This document shows positions 48,031 to 61,312 of a stretch of DNA of 64,000 nucleotides, piece after piece. A program made the position numbers and the translations under genes. How positions within the stretch are numbered: the first letter of the stretch is position 1; the number at the start of each line of letters is the position of its first letter. The notes beneath the pieces were generated by a model that made no database searches, was not told the origin of the DNA, and worked only from the letters and a program-made list of their open reading frames with translations. The stretch comes from Sphagnum compactum (lineage: Eukaryota > Bryophyta > Sphagnopsida > Sphagnales), in contig OZ234495.1 in NCBI GenBank assembly GCA_965153455.1, positions 8,428,875-8,492,874 of the forward strand, written 5' to 3'.

Positions 48031-48292
48031 ATTGGGATGCTAGCCAATGACGCAACATCAGAAAATTGGAAAAAAAAAATATCACTGACGCTAAAGCGGT
48101 GCTTTGGGAACCGGAGCGGCACGCCGCGTGGCGGCGACGGACCGGATTCGTTCCTGGCGGGGACAGGCGCCGCCGGGGTTTGTCCGGCCTGAGCTTCGCT
48201 CGCGCGTCCTTGCGCACATAACCCCACTCACGGCGAAGCTCGAGCTTTGGGGTGCGCCAAGTGCACCGCCGAGGCCGAGCTTCAGCGCAGCG

Positions 48293-50953
48293 ATGGCGTC
48301 TGCAACGATTTTCTTGCAACAAGCCGTTGTGCTTGATTTGTCGAAAACATGCGACGCCAAACGTGCGTCGTCACGTGGCTCGCTCCTCTGGAATGGCTGC
48401 GGCGCTTCTCGCGAAGTTAGGAGCCTCATCAAGGCGCAAGAACCACTCTGCCAGGAGTTCTCGGGTCTCTACACTAGGGGTTTGCACATTAGGGTTTCTG
48501 TGCAAAAGAGCGCGTTCGACTTCGAGCCTTTGCTGACGATAAGAGCATGTGTGGGTGCTGCTGGGGAGCAGTTTCAGTTTGGTGGCGACTCCGTCGGGGA
48601 GGAAGAAGGCAGTGCTATCTCTGATCAGTATCCGACAGTGCGCAGCGCTTCTGCTATAATTTCAGATCAACCCATTTACTTTCCGGAAGAGAAGAGAGCG
48701 GTCGGTGAAGTGGAGGTCGTCGCCGGAGGTGCTGGTGGCAATGGCAAAGCTGGAGGATATGATGGGGGATCCAACGGGGGAGGAGGAGGTCACGGAGACT
48801 CAGGCCGTGATGACGGGGAAAGCAACGAGGAGGAAGCTTTTGGTGTCTTGCTTGACTCGGAACAGGTGGCGAAGGAGCTTCAGGCTAGAGGTATCAGCCT
48901 TCCACCCGATATGGCTGAAGCTGCGAGGACAGTAGGCATCCGAGAGCTTCTTCTATCTCGCTACATTGAGTTGCAGGTCTGTATTCTGCAGCACACGAAT
49001 TTCTCTCTTGTGACTGACTGAGTTTCAAACCCTAACCCAAGGAACGTAGCCTTGTGCAATGTTTATTCTGATGTGAGTGTACAGGTTTTATAGAGGCTTG
49101 CTTTCACAAATTCAAGCTTCATAAATCCTTTGGCCCCTGGTGTGAATTCTGCAGGAGGCTATGTGGCCTCTAGGACCTGCAGTAAGGAGAAGTGCAATGT
49201 TACGCAACCGGCTGCTGGCGGATCCAAGTTTTTTGTTCAAAGTATTCACTGAGGTATGCTCTCCTCTTCTAGACCTCTGTAGAATGTTGTGTGCTCAGCA
49301 GTCTTTCATCACGGTGTGGACCTGATTGGTTGTTCTAGGGTTTCTGCTTTTTGGGGAGGGAAACTCTGATAGTTTTCTCTAAACCTTGTTTGTGCGGTTC
49401 TGAGGGAAATGATAAGGGGAAAGTTTTGGGAAAGTATGTTCTTGCTCTATAACTTTGTTGTACTTAACACTTTTAGAAGATGCTGGCAGATTCCTGTATG
49501 GTGGTAGTTCGCAAATTCTAGAACACAGAAACTAGTGGCTTCTTACATGCTTACTGTTTGTGTGCAGATAGCAATTGATTCTGGGTGTGCAACATTTGCT
49601 GAGGTTCAGAAACGTGGGAAGGACTTCTGGAATGAGTTTGAGCTCTACATGTCAGATCTGGTGGTGGGCATTGTTCTGGATATTGCCCTGGTTGGGATGC
49701 TGGCCCCCTTTGTGCAGTTTGGCAATGTTGTGGTATCTGGTTCAGGCCCCAGGGCTCGCCTCTCTCGAATCATACAGGCCTTGCCAAGCAGGTGCAAATA
49801 GATCTGGACCTTTTCTCTACATGAGTCCAAGGTCTGGCTCTATTGGACTGCCTTTCTCCTCATGTACTGTTTTGGGCTTGCTCTATAACTAACTGAAAGG
49901 TTAATGTGACAATTGACATTAGTTTTTCTTTGAAGCTTTTCTTTTGCTAACTTTGTGTAGTTGTGATTTTGCAGCATATTTGAGGCTCAACGACCAGGAA
50001 GATCTTTCTCTGTGCAGCAAAGGGTTGCATCCTTTTTCTTTAAGGTGTGCCTCATGTACCACAGTTCTAGTGTCTTACCTTTGTGGAAAGTCCACAGAAT
50101 TGAAAGGGAGCATTGAACCCATTGTGGATAAACAATAGTTGACTTTGTTGTTGCTAAGTGTAGGATTTTGAGCATTGTGAAAGGATGTCAATGATGTGGT
50201 TTGTTGCAAACTTCTCTTTGACCAGGCTGGTCAATATGGCATTGCGGGTTTTGCCTGTGGAGTTGTGGGCCAAGGAATAGCCAGCTCTATTATGACACTT
50301 AAGCGGTGAGTACAATTTTCATGAACTTTTACACACTCTTTTTGAGTTATTTGAGGGAAAGCTCTCTCGGGCATTGATTTTGGCATTCAAGGTTATGCTA
50401 AATAGTTAAGTCAAGGAGAACAGGATTCACATATTTCTAATGGTGAGAACTACATAATCTTTTTTTATCTGGTTGTTGATGGTGGTTGAAAGTGTCTGGG
50501 TCTGTAATTCTGCTCATGGGTGATGAAATGGTAACTTATTGTACAGGAAATACAAGAAGTCTGATGAGGAAGAGGTTGCAGTTCCTCCAATACTTCAAAG
50601 TGCTGTCCTATGGGGTACTACAGACAACACCATGTTCCCCTGATGCACCATGTTTCATGTGATGAATTTGGAGTTGCCAGTTTGCAGGTGTTCTGTTTCT
50701 TATATTCTGCTTGCTGCAGTTGCTTTATTTGTTAATTGTGTCTAGGTATTCATCTGCAGGTGTTTTCATGGCTATTTCATCAAACACAAGGTACCAAGTT
50801 GTCAATGGTCTGGAACGGGTTGTTGAGGGCTCAGCCATTTCTAGAAGGGTACCTTTGGTTGCACTTGCATTCACCGTTGGGATCCGGTTTGCAAACAACA
50901 TTTATGGTGGCATGCAGTTTGTTGACTGGGCAAGGATGGTGGGTGTGCAGTAG
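48293..50953 (+). CDS. RETICULATA-related (DUF3411) plastid membrane protein, 7 exons
   Basis: Plant RETICULATA/RER proteins sit in the chloroplast envelope and affect leaf mesophyll and plastid development; the molecular activity is not settled. Exons: 48293-48976, 49155-49253, 49568-49791, 49975-50044, 50226-50305, 50547-50614, 50760-50953; joined in phase they give 472 aa. The N-terminus (MASATIFLQQ...) looks like a transit peptide. Residues about 140-190 are an acidic, Gly-rich linker. The DUF3411 part starts near 195 (LPPDMAEAARTVGIRELLLSRYIEL) and runs through RRSAMLRNRLLADPSFLFKV, KRGKDFWNEFELYMSDLVVGIVLDIALVGMLAP, a Gly-rich AGQYGIAGFACGVVGQGIA segment, and FMAISSNTRYQVVNGLERV to the end FVDWARMVGVQ. 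Three or four hydrophobic segments are visible. All introns are GT-AG. An upstream in-frame ATG at 48104 would add 63 residues. I chose 48293 because it gives the plastid-type leader. Confidence 0.92.
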
Positions 50954-51505
50954 GCTGCACTGGGCACTAGGCTACTTTTAGTATTTCTATCCTTTTTAAG
51001 ATCTAGGAGCCCGATGGGAAGACTCTCTTCAATTTTGACAGAGAGCAAGTTTTTGCAGATAGTGGCCTAAATTTAAAGGTCTCAAAGAAGGCCTTCCATT
51101 GCTTTCTGTGTTGAGACCAAGACATTGGTGGATTTCTTGCAGACAACATTCTATAAGTGATTGATGCAAGGTTCTAAAACCAAGGACAGGAAGGTTCTGA
51201 ACACAGCTTTGGTCTATTTCTCAGCACATACCAGTGCAAGCTTTTGATGAAATTGTAGCCCAACTGTAGATGTGAAACAGAGGGATCGGGTATGTGTCAG
51301 GACTTCCTGGGCTTCAATCTTCTGGATTGTGAGTCAAGCTGGTAGAAGAACCAGGGGATCATTTATTGATAGTAACATGACTTTGTAAAGTCAGAGGTCT
51401 TGTTACTGATAACTTGTTTTAGCATATATTTCTCACTCTTCACTTTTCTGACACAATTGAAGTTGCAAAATCACAAGTAGAAATTGTTACTAACAAAAAA
51501 AGTTG
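50954..51505. other. 3' flank of the RETICULATA-related gene
   Basis: Contains the probable 3' UTR. No other feature seen. Confidence 0.4.
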
Positions 51506-51509
51506 GTAT

Positions 51510-51995
51510 ACAGGCAGGATCAACAACAATGACATCTATTAGGGTGCTAACTCCCTTGTTAGAGAGGACAATGTTAATGTGTAGTTTAGATTTCTGAAGT
51601 GTGGAGTAGACTTCTCCTTAAAAAGGATAATGTCAACATGTTGTTTGGATGTCTGAAGTGTGAAAGAAGTCAAAACATACAATTGCTCCTAAGTCATGTG
51701 AAAATTAACTTTGCAATAGATGCAAAAACATCACATACATCATCATGCAACCATGTGTGTTCAATAGCATGGGCACATCATAAAAGATGGATACCCAATG
51801 TATTAATGGGTTGATTACACACAAGGGATAAAGCTTACAACTAGTGTATGAGACAATTTGATTCGAATTTGGAAGGCAATGGAGAAGAAGATTGTTGACA
51901 ATAGGCGAAACATTAGTAAGAGGGATCGAGCACTTGGACCCTAAAGCTTGAGCATGAAATGATGTGAGCGTGATGGACATCGATCGTCCCATCAA
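51510..51995 (-). mobile_element. Fragment of the same RT retroelement family (C-terminal part)
   Basis: On the minus strand between about 51830 and 51530, frames give KVNFHMT-EQLYVLTSF, QTSKQHVDIILF and INIVLSNKGVSTLIDVIVVDP. These correspond in order to the C-terminal HVGREQ / RQIDIVLTKGGIRTLVDIII part of the element at 11.7-15.1 kb. Stops and small indels show decay. The RT domain itself is absent. Confidence 0.6.
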
Positions 51996-52007
51996 AATGA
52001 ATGCTGC

Positions 52008-52149
52008 ATAGGGTGTGATTATGTAAACATTTTGAAATGAATTTTTAAAGTGTTCAAGAATTGATTCCCAAGAAACACATAGGGTGTGATTATGTAAACA
52101 TTTTGAAATGAATTTGTTAAGGTGTTCAAGAATTGATTCCCAAGAAACT
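52008..52149 (+). repeat. 71-bp tandem duplication
   Basis: ATAGGGTGTGATTATGTAAA starts at 52008 and again at 52079. The two units differ by only a few bases, so the duplication is recent. Confidence 0.9.
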
Positions 52150-52451
52150 ATTCAAAAGGGGTTGGGCGGTTTTGTGAACATCACCCAGATCTCTACTTGG
52201 GTTTGGGGAAGGGTTTCATTATTATTTGTTTGGCAGAAAGCTGCCCAACACTGGAATAAACATGAAGGAAATAATGTGCTGAATGCAAAATAGATGTATG
52301 GAAAAGGATGAATGTAAGCAGATGAAACATTCATCCTGTTCCATGTGTTTAGTAAACTGTAAACTGTTACCGTCTCCCTCTCGTTGTTGTTGTGCTTATG
52401 GTAGTGATTAGGGTTTCATTGCAGCATGCGCTCGTTGTCGAGGCACCAGCG

Positions 52452-55400
52452 ATGGAGGAGATGAGCGAGGGGCAGCTTGAGCAGCAGTTGGAGGAGCATT
52501 TACTGGAGCAGAGGGAGTCCTTAAACGCTGTGGAGCATGCACTCAGTCATGATGCTACCAATTCCGATCTCCTGCTGGTGCTTCCTCCGGATTCCCTTGT
52601 TTTTGCACCTCGCATACAAGATTAGAGATTGCCGACTTGCTTGTGCCTGTTTGAAGTTTGTACAGCCATGCTTCTTTTCAGAATTGAAACAAGTCCCTAA
52701 ATATTTCCTACGAGTTATGAACCTCCTTAAGCAGATCCTTTCATTTCAAACCCGCCAAGCAAGTTCCGAATTTTTCTTAACGAATTCTGAACCTCCTTGA
52801 GGATGTTTTTTTAGTTAAACCCCGCCGTCGGTAGTGATGCTCTTTGCAGAAGCGTCTTGGCTAGGCGGAATGAAGCAGTAATCCATGCTGGTTCAAACTA
52901 TGGAATTCTTTTTCTGAGGGATTGGAGCGTGTTATAGGAGGCATGGAAGGAGAGCGTAGGTTAGATCAATATTGAATTAGGGTTATTATGGACGTATCCA
53001 TGTAAGAAGCACATCCACAGGTTTATTGCACAAGGTGCTGTGGATGTGTTCTCAGCATGGAATTAGGTCTTCAATCAGTGTGCAATAAAACGCTGATTTG
53101 ACACCTTGTCAAGAATGATTGAGGGAGTAGTTTTTGCATCTTAAAGGTGAAGCACTTGCAGGTAAAGTGGCCAGGTATGTGGCTCAAGTGACTGACTCTC
53201 TATGACTTCATATGAACAGTTGACAGAGTTAATGATCTGATTGGTGCTTAATTCTTGTAGCCTGGGTGCTTGTAGTAATGACTTGACCACTTGATAACCA
53301 TATCACTAGACCAGACTTCACACAGGTCATGATTTGAGGACACAAAGTTGTTATCTGTCTTTGTGTTGCAGTTCTGTATAGGCAATTCATTGGTCAAGTC
53401 ATCCGGTGAGTGAGAATTGCTGCTTGAATTCAGTAGAATGACACCGTCAGCATCATGGTGAAATGGCTATTCATTTTGTCTTGTTGTGAAAATGAAGTTA
53501 AGGACAGTGATCCCATGACTGAAATGATGGGTCATCACACCCACTAGTTTAGAGAAGCCCAAGGATATGGCTGAGGGCCTGATAATGTGCCCCAGTAATC
53601 TGCTGTTGTTTGGTATACATCCCAACACCCTAACCCCACCACATATTTGCAGCAGAAAGAATTCGGTACAACAATATATGTGTGTCACATCATACTGTTA
53701 TGACCAATCATTCTTTTCGTGTTAGTTTTGATTTTGCTGGAACTGACACAATGGTTAGCTTCAAAGTTTTATTGTGGAGTCCTCTCTGCAATCTCATACA
53801 TATATGCATGTAATGGACTTGAACCATTGGTGTTATATCTGAAGGTTCGAGAGGAGCTCCTTGGGGCTGTCAAAGGAGCAGAGGAAAGCCTCCTACAACT
53901 GAAGCGTGCACGACTGTTTCGAGAAGTGGAAGCCATGGCTGACTTGAGGGAACCAGATGGTTCCTCTGATCCCAGTGAGGCAGCTGATGTGTCATTCCAA
54001 CCAGCTACAAGTCCTTACCCAGTGGATACAGATGCTGCTACCCCACATCCATTTGTGGTGGGTGGTAAATGTCGATTTCGGCACTCTGATGGGCGCTGGT
54101 ACAATGGTCGCATCATGAGCATAGATAATGATGATGTTGCTCGTTTGTCATTTCTGTACCCCACAACTGAGAATATGCAGGTAGTTAATTCTCTGTCTTG
54201 TTTGTATTCATGGCTAGCAGTTTGCATGTACAAGGTACTGTTCATAGAAATCAAATGCTATTTGTTTCAAAATTTGATTGCTTTCAAATTCTTCTTGCAA
54301 ATTGCTGGTTTTGAATCTGCAGGTTGACAAGTTTGTTAAATTTTGCCAGCATTAGCGAAAGTCCTTCATAAATCCACATTAGGGTAAATGTACAAACTCT
54401 GAAAACATGAATAATTGAGACAATACCACAGGTGTGCAGATTCTACCTGCAGCAACAGTGCCGTTTTGGTAGCAACTGCCGCCTATCTCATGGTATGACT
54501 AACACACATTCATGTATTGACACATGAGCTATCGATTCACCAAGTTCATACAGAGACCTGAGCTGGTACTTCATGAAAAAATCTACCTAGGGTGCTAAAA
54601 AATTCTCACTTATTTGCAGTGCTACCTAGTTTCCACATATCATCAAATGTTATTCTCTGTATTTCTGTCTGATCTTGTGAACATTCATGAGATGGTTGTG
54701 TGGAGTTGCAGGGGTGGAAATTCCTCGTCTTGCACTGCACTATTTCAAGCCTACAGACTGGAAACACATACCACTGGGGACCTCAGTCCTGGCAGAGTCT
54801 GGCACTGGGCTATGGAGAATGGCAGAGCTAGAATCATGGGATAATAACCGTCAACAGGCTTCCATAGTTTTTACTGCTGATGGATTCCGCAAGGAGGTTG
54901 GTGGCGATGACCTTGCAGCCTCTGAGCAGGCCTATGCAAGTGATGTAAGTGAGTATAGCTCAGGAGACAAGGATAGTAGTGACGGAGAAAGGGAGGATGA
55001 GCAATCAGCCTTTGGATCATTTTTTGGCATTACACCTTCATCAGGCATACAAACAGAGACAGTTACTTTTGCACACTGGGAGAAGCATACAAGGGGAGTG
55101 GCCTCAAAAATGATGGCTAGCATGGGCTTCCATGAGGGCATGGGTCTAGGCACTGCTGGGCAAGGTATTACAGAACCAGTTCGTGTGCAGATCCTACCCT
55201 CAAAACAGTCTGTTGAATTTGCAAATGAAAATCGTGGGGGCAATCAACAGGGATCTGCCAAACAAGACAAATCTGCTAAGAAAAAGTCAAGGGGTGGAAA
55301 ACGGAAGCGTGATAAAAAGTTTGCTGCTGCTGCACGTGCTGCCAAGGCTGGAGTTGATGGAGCTCCCAATGTATTTGACTACATCAACCATCAGCTTGCT

Positions 55401-55721
55401 GGACAACAGAATGAGAAATTGAAGTCTTCTGGGAGTTCTGAAGCAAGACCGATCTCTAGAAATCAACCTGAAGCAGAGAAAGGTGCAGCAGACCGACGCA
55501 TGCTAATTGCCCATGAAGATGAGATCAAGGACCTTCAAAGTAAAGTAGGCAAGCTTCAGGAAATGGCAGCACGGAATCGTAAGGATAAAGTTGTGTATGA
55601 TGCTGTTGGCCGTAAGTTAATTGAAGCTCGCAAGGCTCTCCATGTTGCTGAGGCAGCTCGTGCTTCCACAACACATGTTCTACATAGGAAGGAGGAAGAA
55701 CGGAAGTGGCTTAGGTTCTAG
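52452..55721 (+). CDS. CCCH zinc finger, Tudor-like and G-patch protein (ZGPAT-like), 4 exons
   Basis: Nuclear RNA/DNA-binding protein. The animal relative ZGPAT is a transcriptional repressor, and G-patch proteins often activate DEAH helicases; the plant role is inferred from that. Exons: 52452-52577, 53845-54180, 54432-54492, 54712-55721, giving 510 aa. Residues 1-75 form a coiled coil ([18 protein letters not shown]...[24 protein letters not shown]). Residues about 110-154 are a Tudor-like fold ([19 protein letters not shown], then RLSFLYP). Residues 156-174 are a CCCH finger with spacing C-x7-C-x5-C-x3-H. An acidic Ser/Asp stretch lies at about 250-275. The G-patch starts near 300 ([22 protein letters not shown]). 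A Lys/Arg-rich nuclear signal follows ([14 protein letters not shown]), and a C-terminal coiled coil ends the protein. The domain order and length match plant and animal relatives. Splice sites are GT-AG and phases agree. The ATG at 52452 was chosen because it starts the family coiled coil. Confidence 0.94.
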
Positions 55722-58700
55722 CAATATTGGTAATGTGAATTTCACACGAGGAAAAGGAACCTGGGTTGAATTGCAGCATCTCTGATCTGTAGATGCTTGT
55801 ATTATTGCCTGCCCATTGTAAACTACATGCTGCTTGGCCAGCTGGGAAGCCATTAGCAGTGTGGTTCAACCAGTTCTAACATTGCTGCTGGAACATGAAA
55901 GTTCCATGCTATTTGACAAATCAAATCAGGAATGAGGATCTCATGCATTATGAAGAATATGAGATTTGGTGCAAAGTCTTTCCAGGAAGAATCTGATGCA
56001 AAGACATCATGTGAAGAGAATGTGGAGAGGACATTTGGCTGACCACTAACAAAATATTGATAAAACTTGCAGGCATGGAGCTGTGTGCAAAGGGAGTTCC
56101 TTTATCTGTTTTGGTCCAGGAGCAGTCTGACCTTGTCTGTTGATGAACATATGGAGAGACATGTGCAACAGTTTCATTAAACTCTCAGTTTACCCTGATG
56201 TGTAGTATTCTGCCTAGTGATCTAATGGGCTGTTAGAAGCAACACCCGGGAAAACAACACTTGTGCTTGTCAATTGCACTTTCCAACTTCTTTTAGTACT
56301 TGACCATGGCAAAGCCAATGTCCTTTTAGTAGGGTTGTTGGTTTTGAAGAGAAGAGAACCTTGGCTCCTGTTTCTGGCTTTTAAAAAGATTTGTTGGAAC
56401 TGGTTCTACCTAATTAGTTTGATTTGATGCAACCTCTAGTCTAGTTTTGCAATCAATTTCATCACATTCCTCAAAACATAACACGCATCTATCTACTTAG
56501 TGGCGTTCTATTGCCTTACCCATGATCTAGAACCCTGTGGGTGGGGAAAAAGCTTTGGATTAACCCAAGTTTATATGGTGTTGATTCAAAAATTATATAC
56601 TTAAATATAATTTGTATTTTGTTTTAGAATACCCAAATGTTCTTTAACCATACAATTTATTATTCCTCAAAGTAAAAATTTCATAAAATGAAATAAATAA
56701 AGGAAACAGTTATTGGAAAAAATAATTTTAATTGAATAGATAATATATTTTGAGCATTGTACATCCAACATTGGCCCCCACTCTTTGTGCCCTTTGTCTG
56801 TCCTTTGCCTGATTCTATCTATCCTATGCCCAGAGCCCTTGCCTTGGCCCCTTCTTTAGACAGATTTGATATTTGAGATTTGTCCCAAACAATTGCATAA
56901 GATTAAATAAAATAATTTAGAACTTGTTTAAAGGTTTCTACATTGTTTCATAATCCATGTAGGTGGGTAGGCCAAAGGAGTGAGGTAGGTTTAAGAAAGA
57001 GGTAAAGATAATTGAAAGAGAAGTTTTCAAAGGGGAAATGAGAAAGAAAGAGATAACCTTAGTAGTAAACGAGATGAAAATGTAAAGATAATATAATATC
57101 GATCAAAAGAGGGAGTAAGGTAGTAGTTAGTGCTAATAATAATAACTGTAAAATATAAAAACTATTTTGAATAACATAAATACACCATTAAGTAATTACA
57201 TGAGCAGCTTGAAGCCATAGACCTTGGATGAATCCAAAGAAAATAGTAACCACTTCCGTTGCCTACCCCACTTAGCTATGGAAAATACCAACTTGTACAG
57301 GTAGTTGCCTAAATAGTGCAAGGTGGAAGTAAAAGGGTTTAGAGGATAGGTTGTGATTCATCCACAACTGAGTCATATCATGTTGCCAATGGATGGTGGA
57401 CTTGTTGTGGGTCAAGAAATCTCATCTTCACCAACATTGAGAGGGATGAAAGCATGTATCATGTAACCAACCATCTGTTACTGATGCGGGCCTTGCAGGG
57501 ATGAGCTTACACTATCTGGCCAAAATTTCATATTATGTTGGGTGAAAAAAAATTCAACTAAGCACACCGACTTGAAGCTTGTGCTCTATTGAGGTTACCT
57601 ATATAACCAAGATTTGCCAGATCTCAAGACTCTGGCAACATTGCAAAACCCTAGTAACAAAACTCACAAAATATGTTAAATTTGAACTATACCACAAGGG
57701 TTTTTGTGCTGGTGTATTGTTCTGCCATGTTTTTTCAAGAGTGTTGTCAAGTAGCTGAATGTGAGGAAAGTGTATGGAAGTGGATGAAAGACATGGATTT
57801 CTCATGATAACATGATGAACAGAATCGCTCCAACTTTAAGTAGAGATTGTTTTGCCCCTTGCAAAGTCTGATTAAGCCATAGACAATAAGATCCTAATTA
57901 TTCTTGTTGACACATTCACACACCAGAATGTGAAGTGGAATGTGGTGAACCGTGAGACTATGAAATTCCTAGGTTGAAAAAGTCCAATTCAATGAAACTT
58001 GGCATTTGTCTTTTGGCCCTCTCAAAATGAAATATATTTGATTTTGGGCATAGTTTGTTTGAAGTTGTATGCATAGTTGATAGGGTTTCATTTTTGTTGT
58101 AGATTATTTAAATAAATTATTTCTTTAAAAACTTACCATCTTAAGTGTATTGATGCATTTACTCCATATTGCTATGTAGACATATACATAGGCAATGTCG
58201 AGAATTTCCAATTCAATGTATATGAGTACATATTCATCCATTTAGCAAACATGTACAAAGTAGAATCTATTTCAACCTCTTGATTTTTGGTTGAATTTTA
58301 AAAGGTTTTCATTGCTAGTGTGTATGGGCTTGTCATTGCAAATATACACACAAACTTTTACTCAATTTTCAAGGTTCATCTTAAATCTACCGTTCACTTA
58401 CCATTGTCATCATTATTTGAACTCCATGCACAAAGAGTTTGTGTGTGAATGTATTTTTAACTATATCAACTTGCTTGATGTCATGTGTTATTATAGTAGC
58501 AACCAACATTATTGAAACTAAGAAAGTCAAAACATGTAGACAAATCAAGACATACTCTTTGCAAGATTCCAAGTTCAAACACACAATTGAATCACAAAAT
58601 CAAATTTGATGTCAAATCAACAACCTCTTGTTGTTTAGGGTGTGCTATGGAATCTCAAAGCATGAAAGGTGAGATCAGACCCATTCCGTGGGGATAAAGC

Positions 58701-59215
58701 CCTCTAAACACATCTCAAAAAAATTATTATAAAAAAAAATTCCTATTCACACTAAACTTGGTTACATAACAAATGACAACTAAAAAATAATAATGTTATG
58801 TAGTAAATACCTAGCATTTACTTGGCTTTAAGCAATTCAAGTTTGAAATAATTGATTTTTTGAAAGTCATAAGGCCAATGACTTGATTCAAGATTATTAA
58901 TTACATTAAATAAAACACAACTTAAAAAAGAAAAAACCATTTTTGGTAATTGTTGCAAGGATAATGGAATAAAATTAATGAGTAAGGGGAGAATGGGATC
59001 CATGTGATTACACGGTTGTTATTAATGTTATAGGTAGTACCTCCTCATAAGTGGGTTGTACATGCACATGTTTGCAATGTTGTCGTTTCTGCAAGGCACA
59101 AGTAGAAAAAGTTTTGTATTTCTTGATTAGAAGATCTAATGGTTGTTGTTGTTTTAGACACCAAAATTTGTTGATCTCAAATGCTTAAAATAATCAATTG
59201 TTAAAGAGATCATTC
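55722..59215. other. Spacer, 3' flank then AT-rich DNA
   Basis: 3' UTR region of the CCCH/G-patch gene, then AT-rich DNA. Only short frames (68, 74, 65 and 61 aa) without motifs. Confidence 0.45.
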
Positions 59216-59760
59216 ATTGTGGCCCCTAGTTCAAGCCTTGGAAAACACCTCCTAGGTATAGTGCATCTGTTATGGTAAATTTCCAAAACAAGTTCATAAG
59301 CTCCATGTCATGTGGGATTGACTTAGAGATATCATTCTATGGTTCATTTGATTATAGTGCAATGATTTGATCTTCCATAAGGAACTATGGTGACAACAAA
59401 AGATGCAAGACCTTGTCTTGGAAATGAGTCCACTCAATTGTGTTAAGTTGGAATGGAGAAAGACTCTTGCATTGATTGGTAATATACCTTGTGCTAATTA
59501 GGACTACTTTGCCTCATTTGAAAGAGCATGTGGAGGTCAATATCTACTCTACTATAAGCACAATCTTGATATTAGGTGGTCCTACAATTTGTTCAAGTTG
59601 GAGGTTTTTGTGTAGTCCTTAGTCCTTGGTGGTTTGGTGGTTGTTTGTCTTGTGGTTGAACAATTTGTGTTTCCACAACTTGTTGGCCCTTGGGTTGTAT
59701 TTGGGTTACTTTTGTTTTACAATGAAATTCATTTCATTTTTGCCAAAAAAAAATCATGTG
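59216..59760 (+). other. Possible LINE-like 3' end
   Basis: A less AT-rich stretch that ends in a GT-rich tail (TTGGTGGTTGTTTGTC...) followed by TTTACAATGAAATTCATTTC and a run of nine A, as at the 3' ends of plant LINEs. No coding match. Tentative. Confidence 0.25.
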
Positions 59761-61305
59761 ATGGTGATATAGTCAACACCAATATCCATTAATTTGATTG
59801 ACAAACTATCCATTATTTAACATTTGAATTTTTTGAAAAAAACTAAATAATAATAAACATGATGACAAATGCAAGCTTGCAAGATAAAATAGACAATTGG
59901 ACTAAGGTATATGCATTATATAACATGTATTTGTTTAATTATGGACTAAACTATTAATTCTAAACTATTCTAATTTGGTGGTTAGAATCAAAATTTTATT
60001 GAATTTAAAGCAAACATCGGAAACATCTATTTGTAAGATTATTAAATAAGATAAAACATTATTAATATTTATTGTTGCATCATGTGGTGAGCCCAAATCA
60101 AAGTATCTTTTGAAATTGTGGTCATTTGTTAATTTTGAACTTTGAATATTTGTCAAAAGTTCAAAATTAACTGAATACATGATATATGATGGTTCATTTT
60201 TGGTAGATACAACAACCCATACAAGTTTGTAAAAAGTGTTGAAATGAATATGGTTGTTACTTTCTAAAATATCATTATGTAATCTTTGAACATTAAATGC
60301 TCACCCATCTATGAACTTTCCCAAACCTATATGAAAACATACATGAAAATATGTTCACATCATCTTTTGTGGTAGATGCAATTTTGAGATCTTAATGGAA
60401 GAACCCATAAAATCCATAAAAACAAAAACCCAAATAATCATTTCAATTAACTTACTCTTTAAGCAAAAAAACAAAATTGATATATTTTTTTCAAATTCAT
60501 TTATGAAAATAATATCCAATAATGATCCTTTAAAAGTCCACGATTGAAAATGAATATGTTATTTTCAAAAAATAATTATATATAATTTTCATAATCAGGT
60601 TATTTATGTAAAAATCATTTGTCAATTGAAAAATTTAAATGTCACCATACACATTTAAACACAATGCAGTCACCAAAAATCATTATTATTACTTTAAAAA
60701 AATGAATTACTTTAGCTTGCATCCACCCAATACCTTCATAATTCCCCCCAAAAAAAAGTAAGATGAAAATAGATGAAAGTCCTTAACTTTCATTGAGCAT
60801 TGATTTAAAGGACTTTCATCACCATATTGTCCAAGTCTTAAATCTTGCCCATTCAATTGCCCTTTTGACTTTGTTTTGTGTGGACCAAGGAATATGATAT
60901 GCATAATGTCATTTTTTTGGGGTGCAAAATACTTGACACACAAGCCAAAGAGATTCACCTCTCCAAATTGGTGGAAGATTTGTTTTCGCTCAATGTTCCA
61001 AGTGAATTTTAATTAAAATTTAATACATGTATTCCAAAGACACGTGCACAATTCAAACACTTGTATATATCATTGAGAGTCTACTTGATGCCATATTTTC
61101 CTCAAATTGTGGTTTATATTCTAAAATCGTATCGTAATTTGTGATATGTTTTGACCTTCATGCACATAGACTCTAGGGTTTCTCTACTAAAAGACAAGTC
61201 TTAAAGCTCGGGTATGACATGAAATTTCTTTTTTCATATGGTGACTTTCACGTGATTGGCCTCTTCCCTATTCCCGCCTTTCAAGGCTTTTTCCTTCTCC
61301 AAGGT
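59761..61305. other. AT-rich spacer
   Basis: No gene or element could be supported. Minus frame 60958-60707 (83 aa) lacks motifs. Confidence 0.45.
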
Positions 61306-61312
61306 TGTTAAA

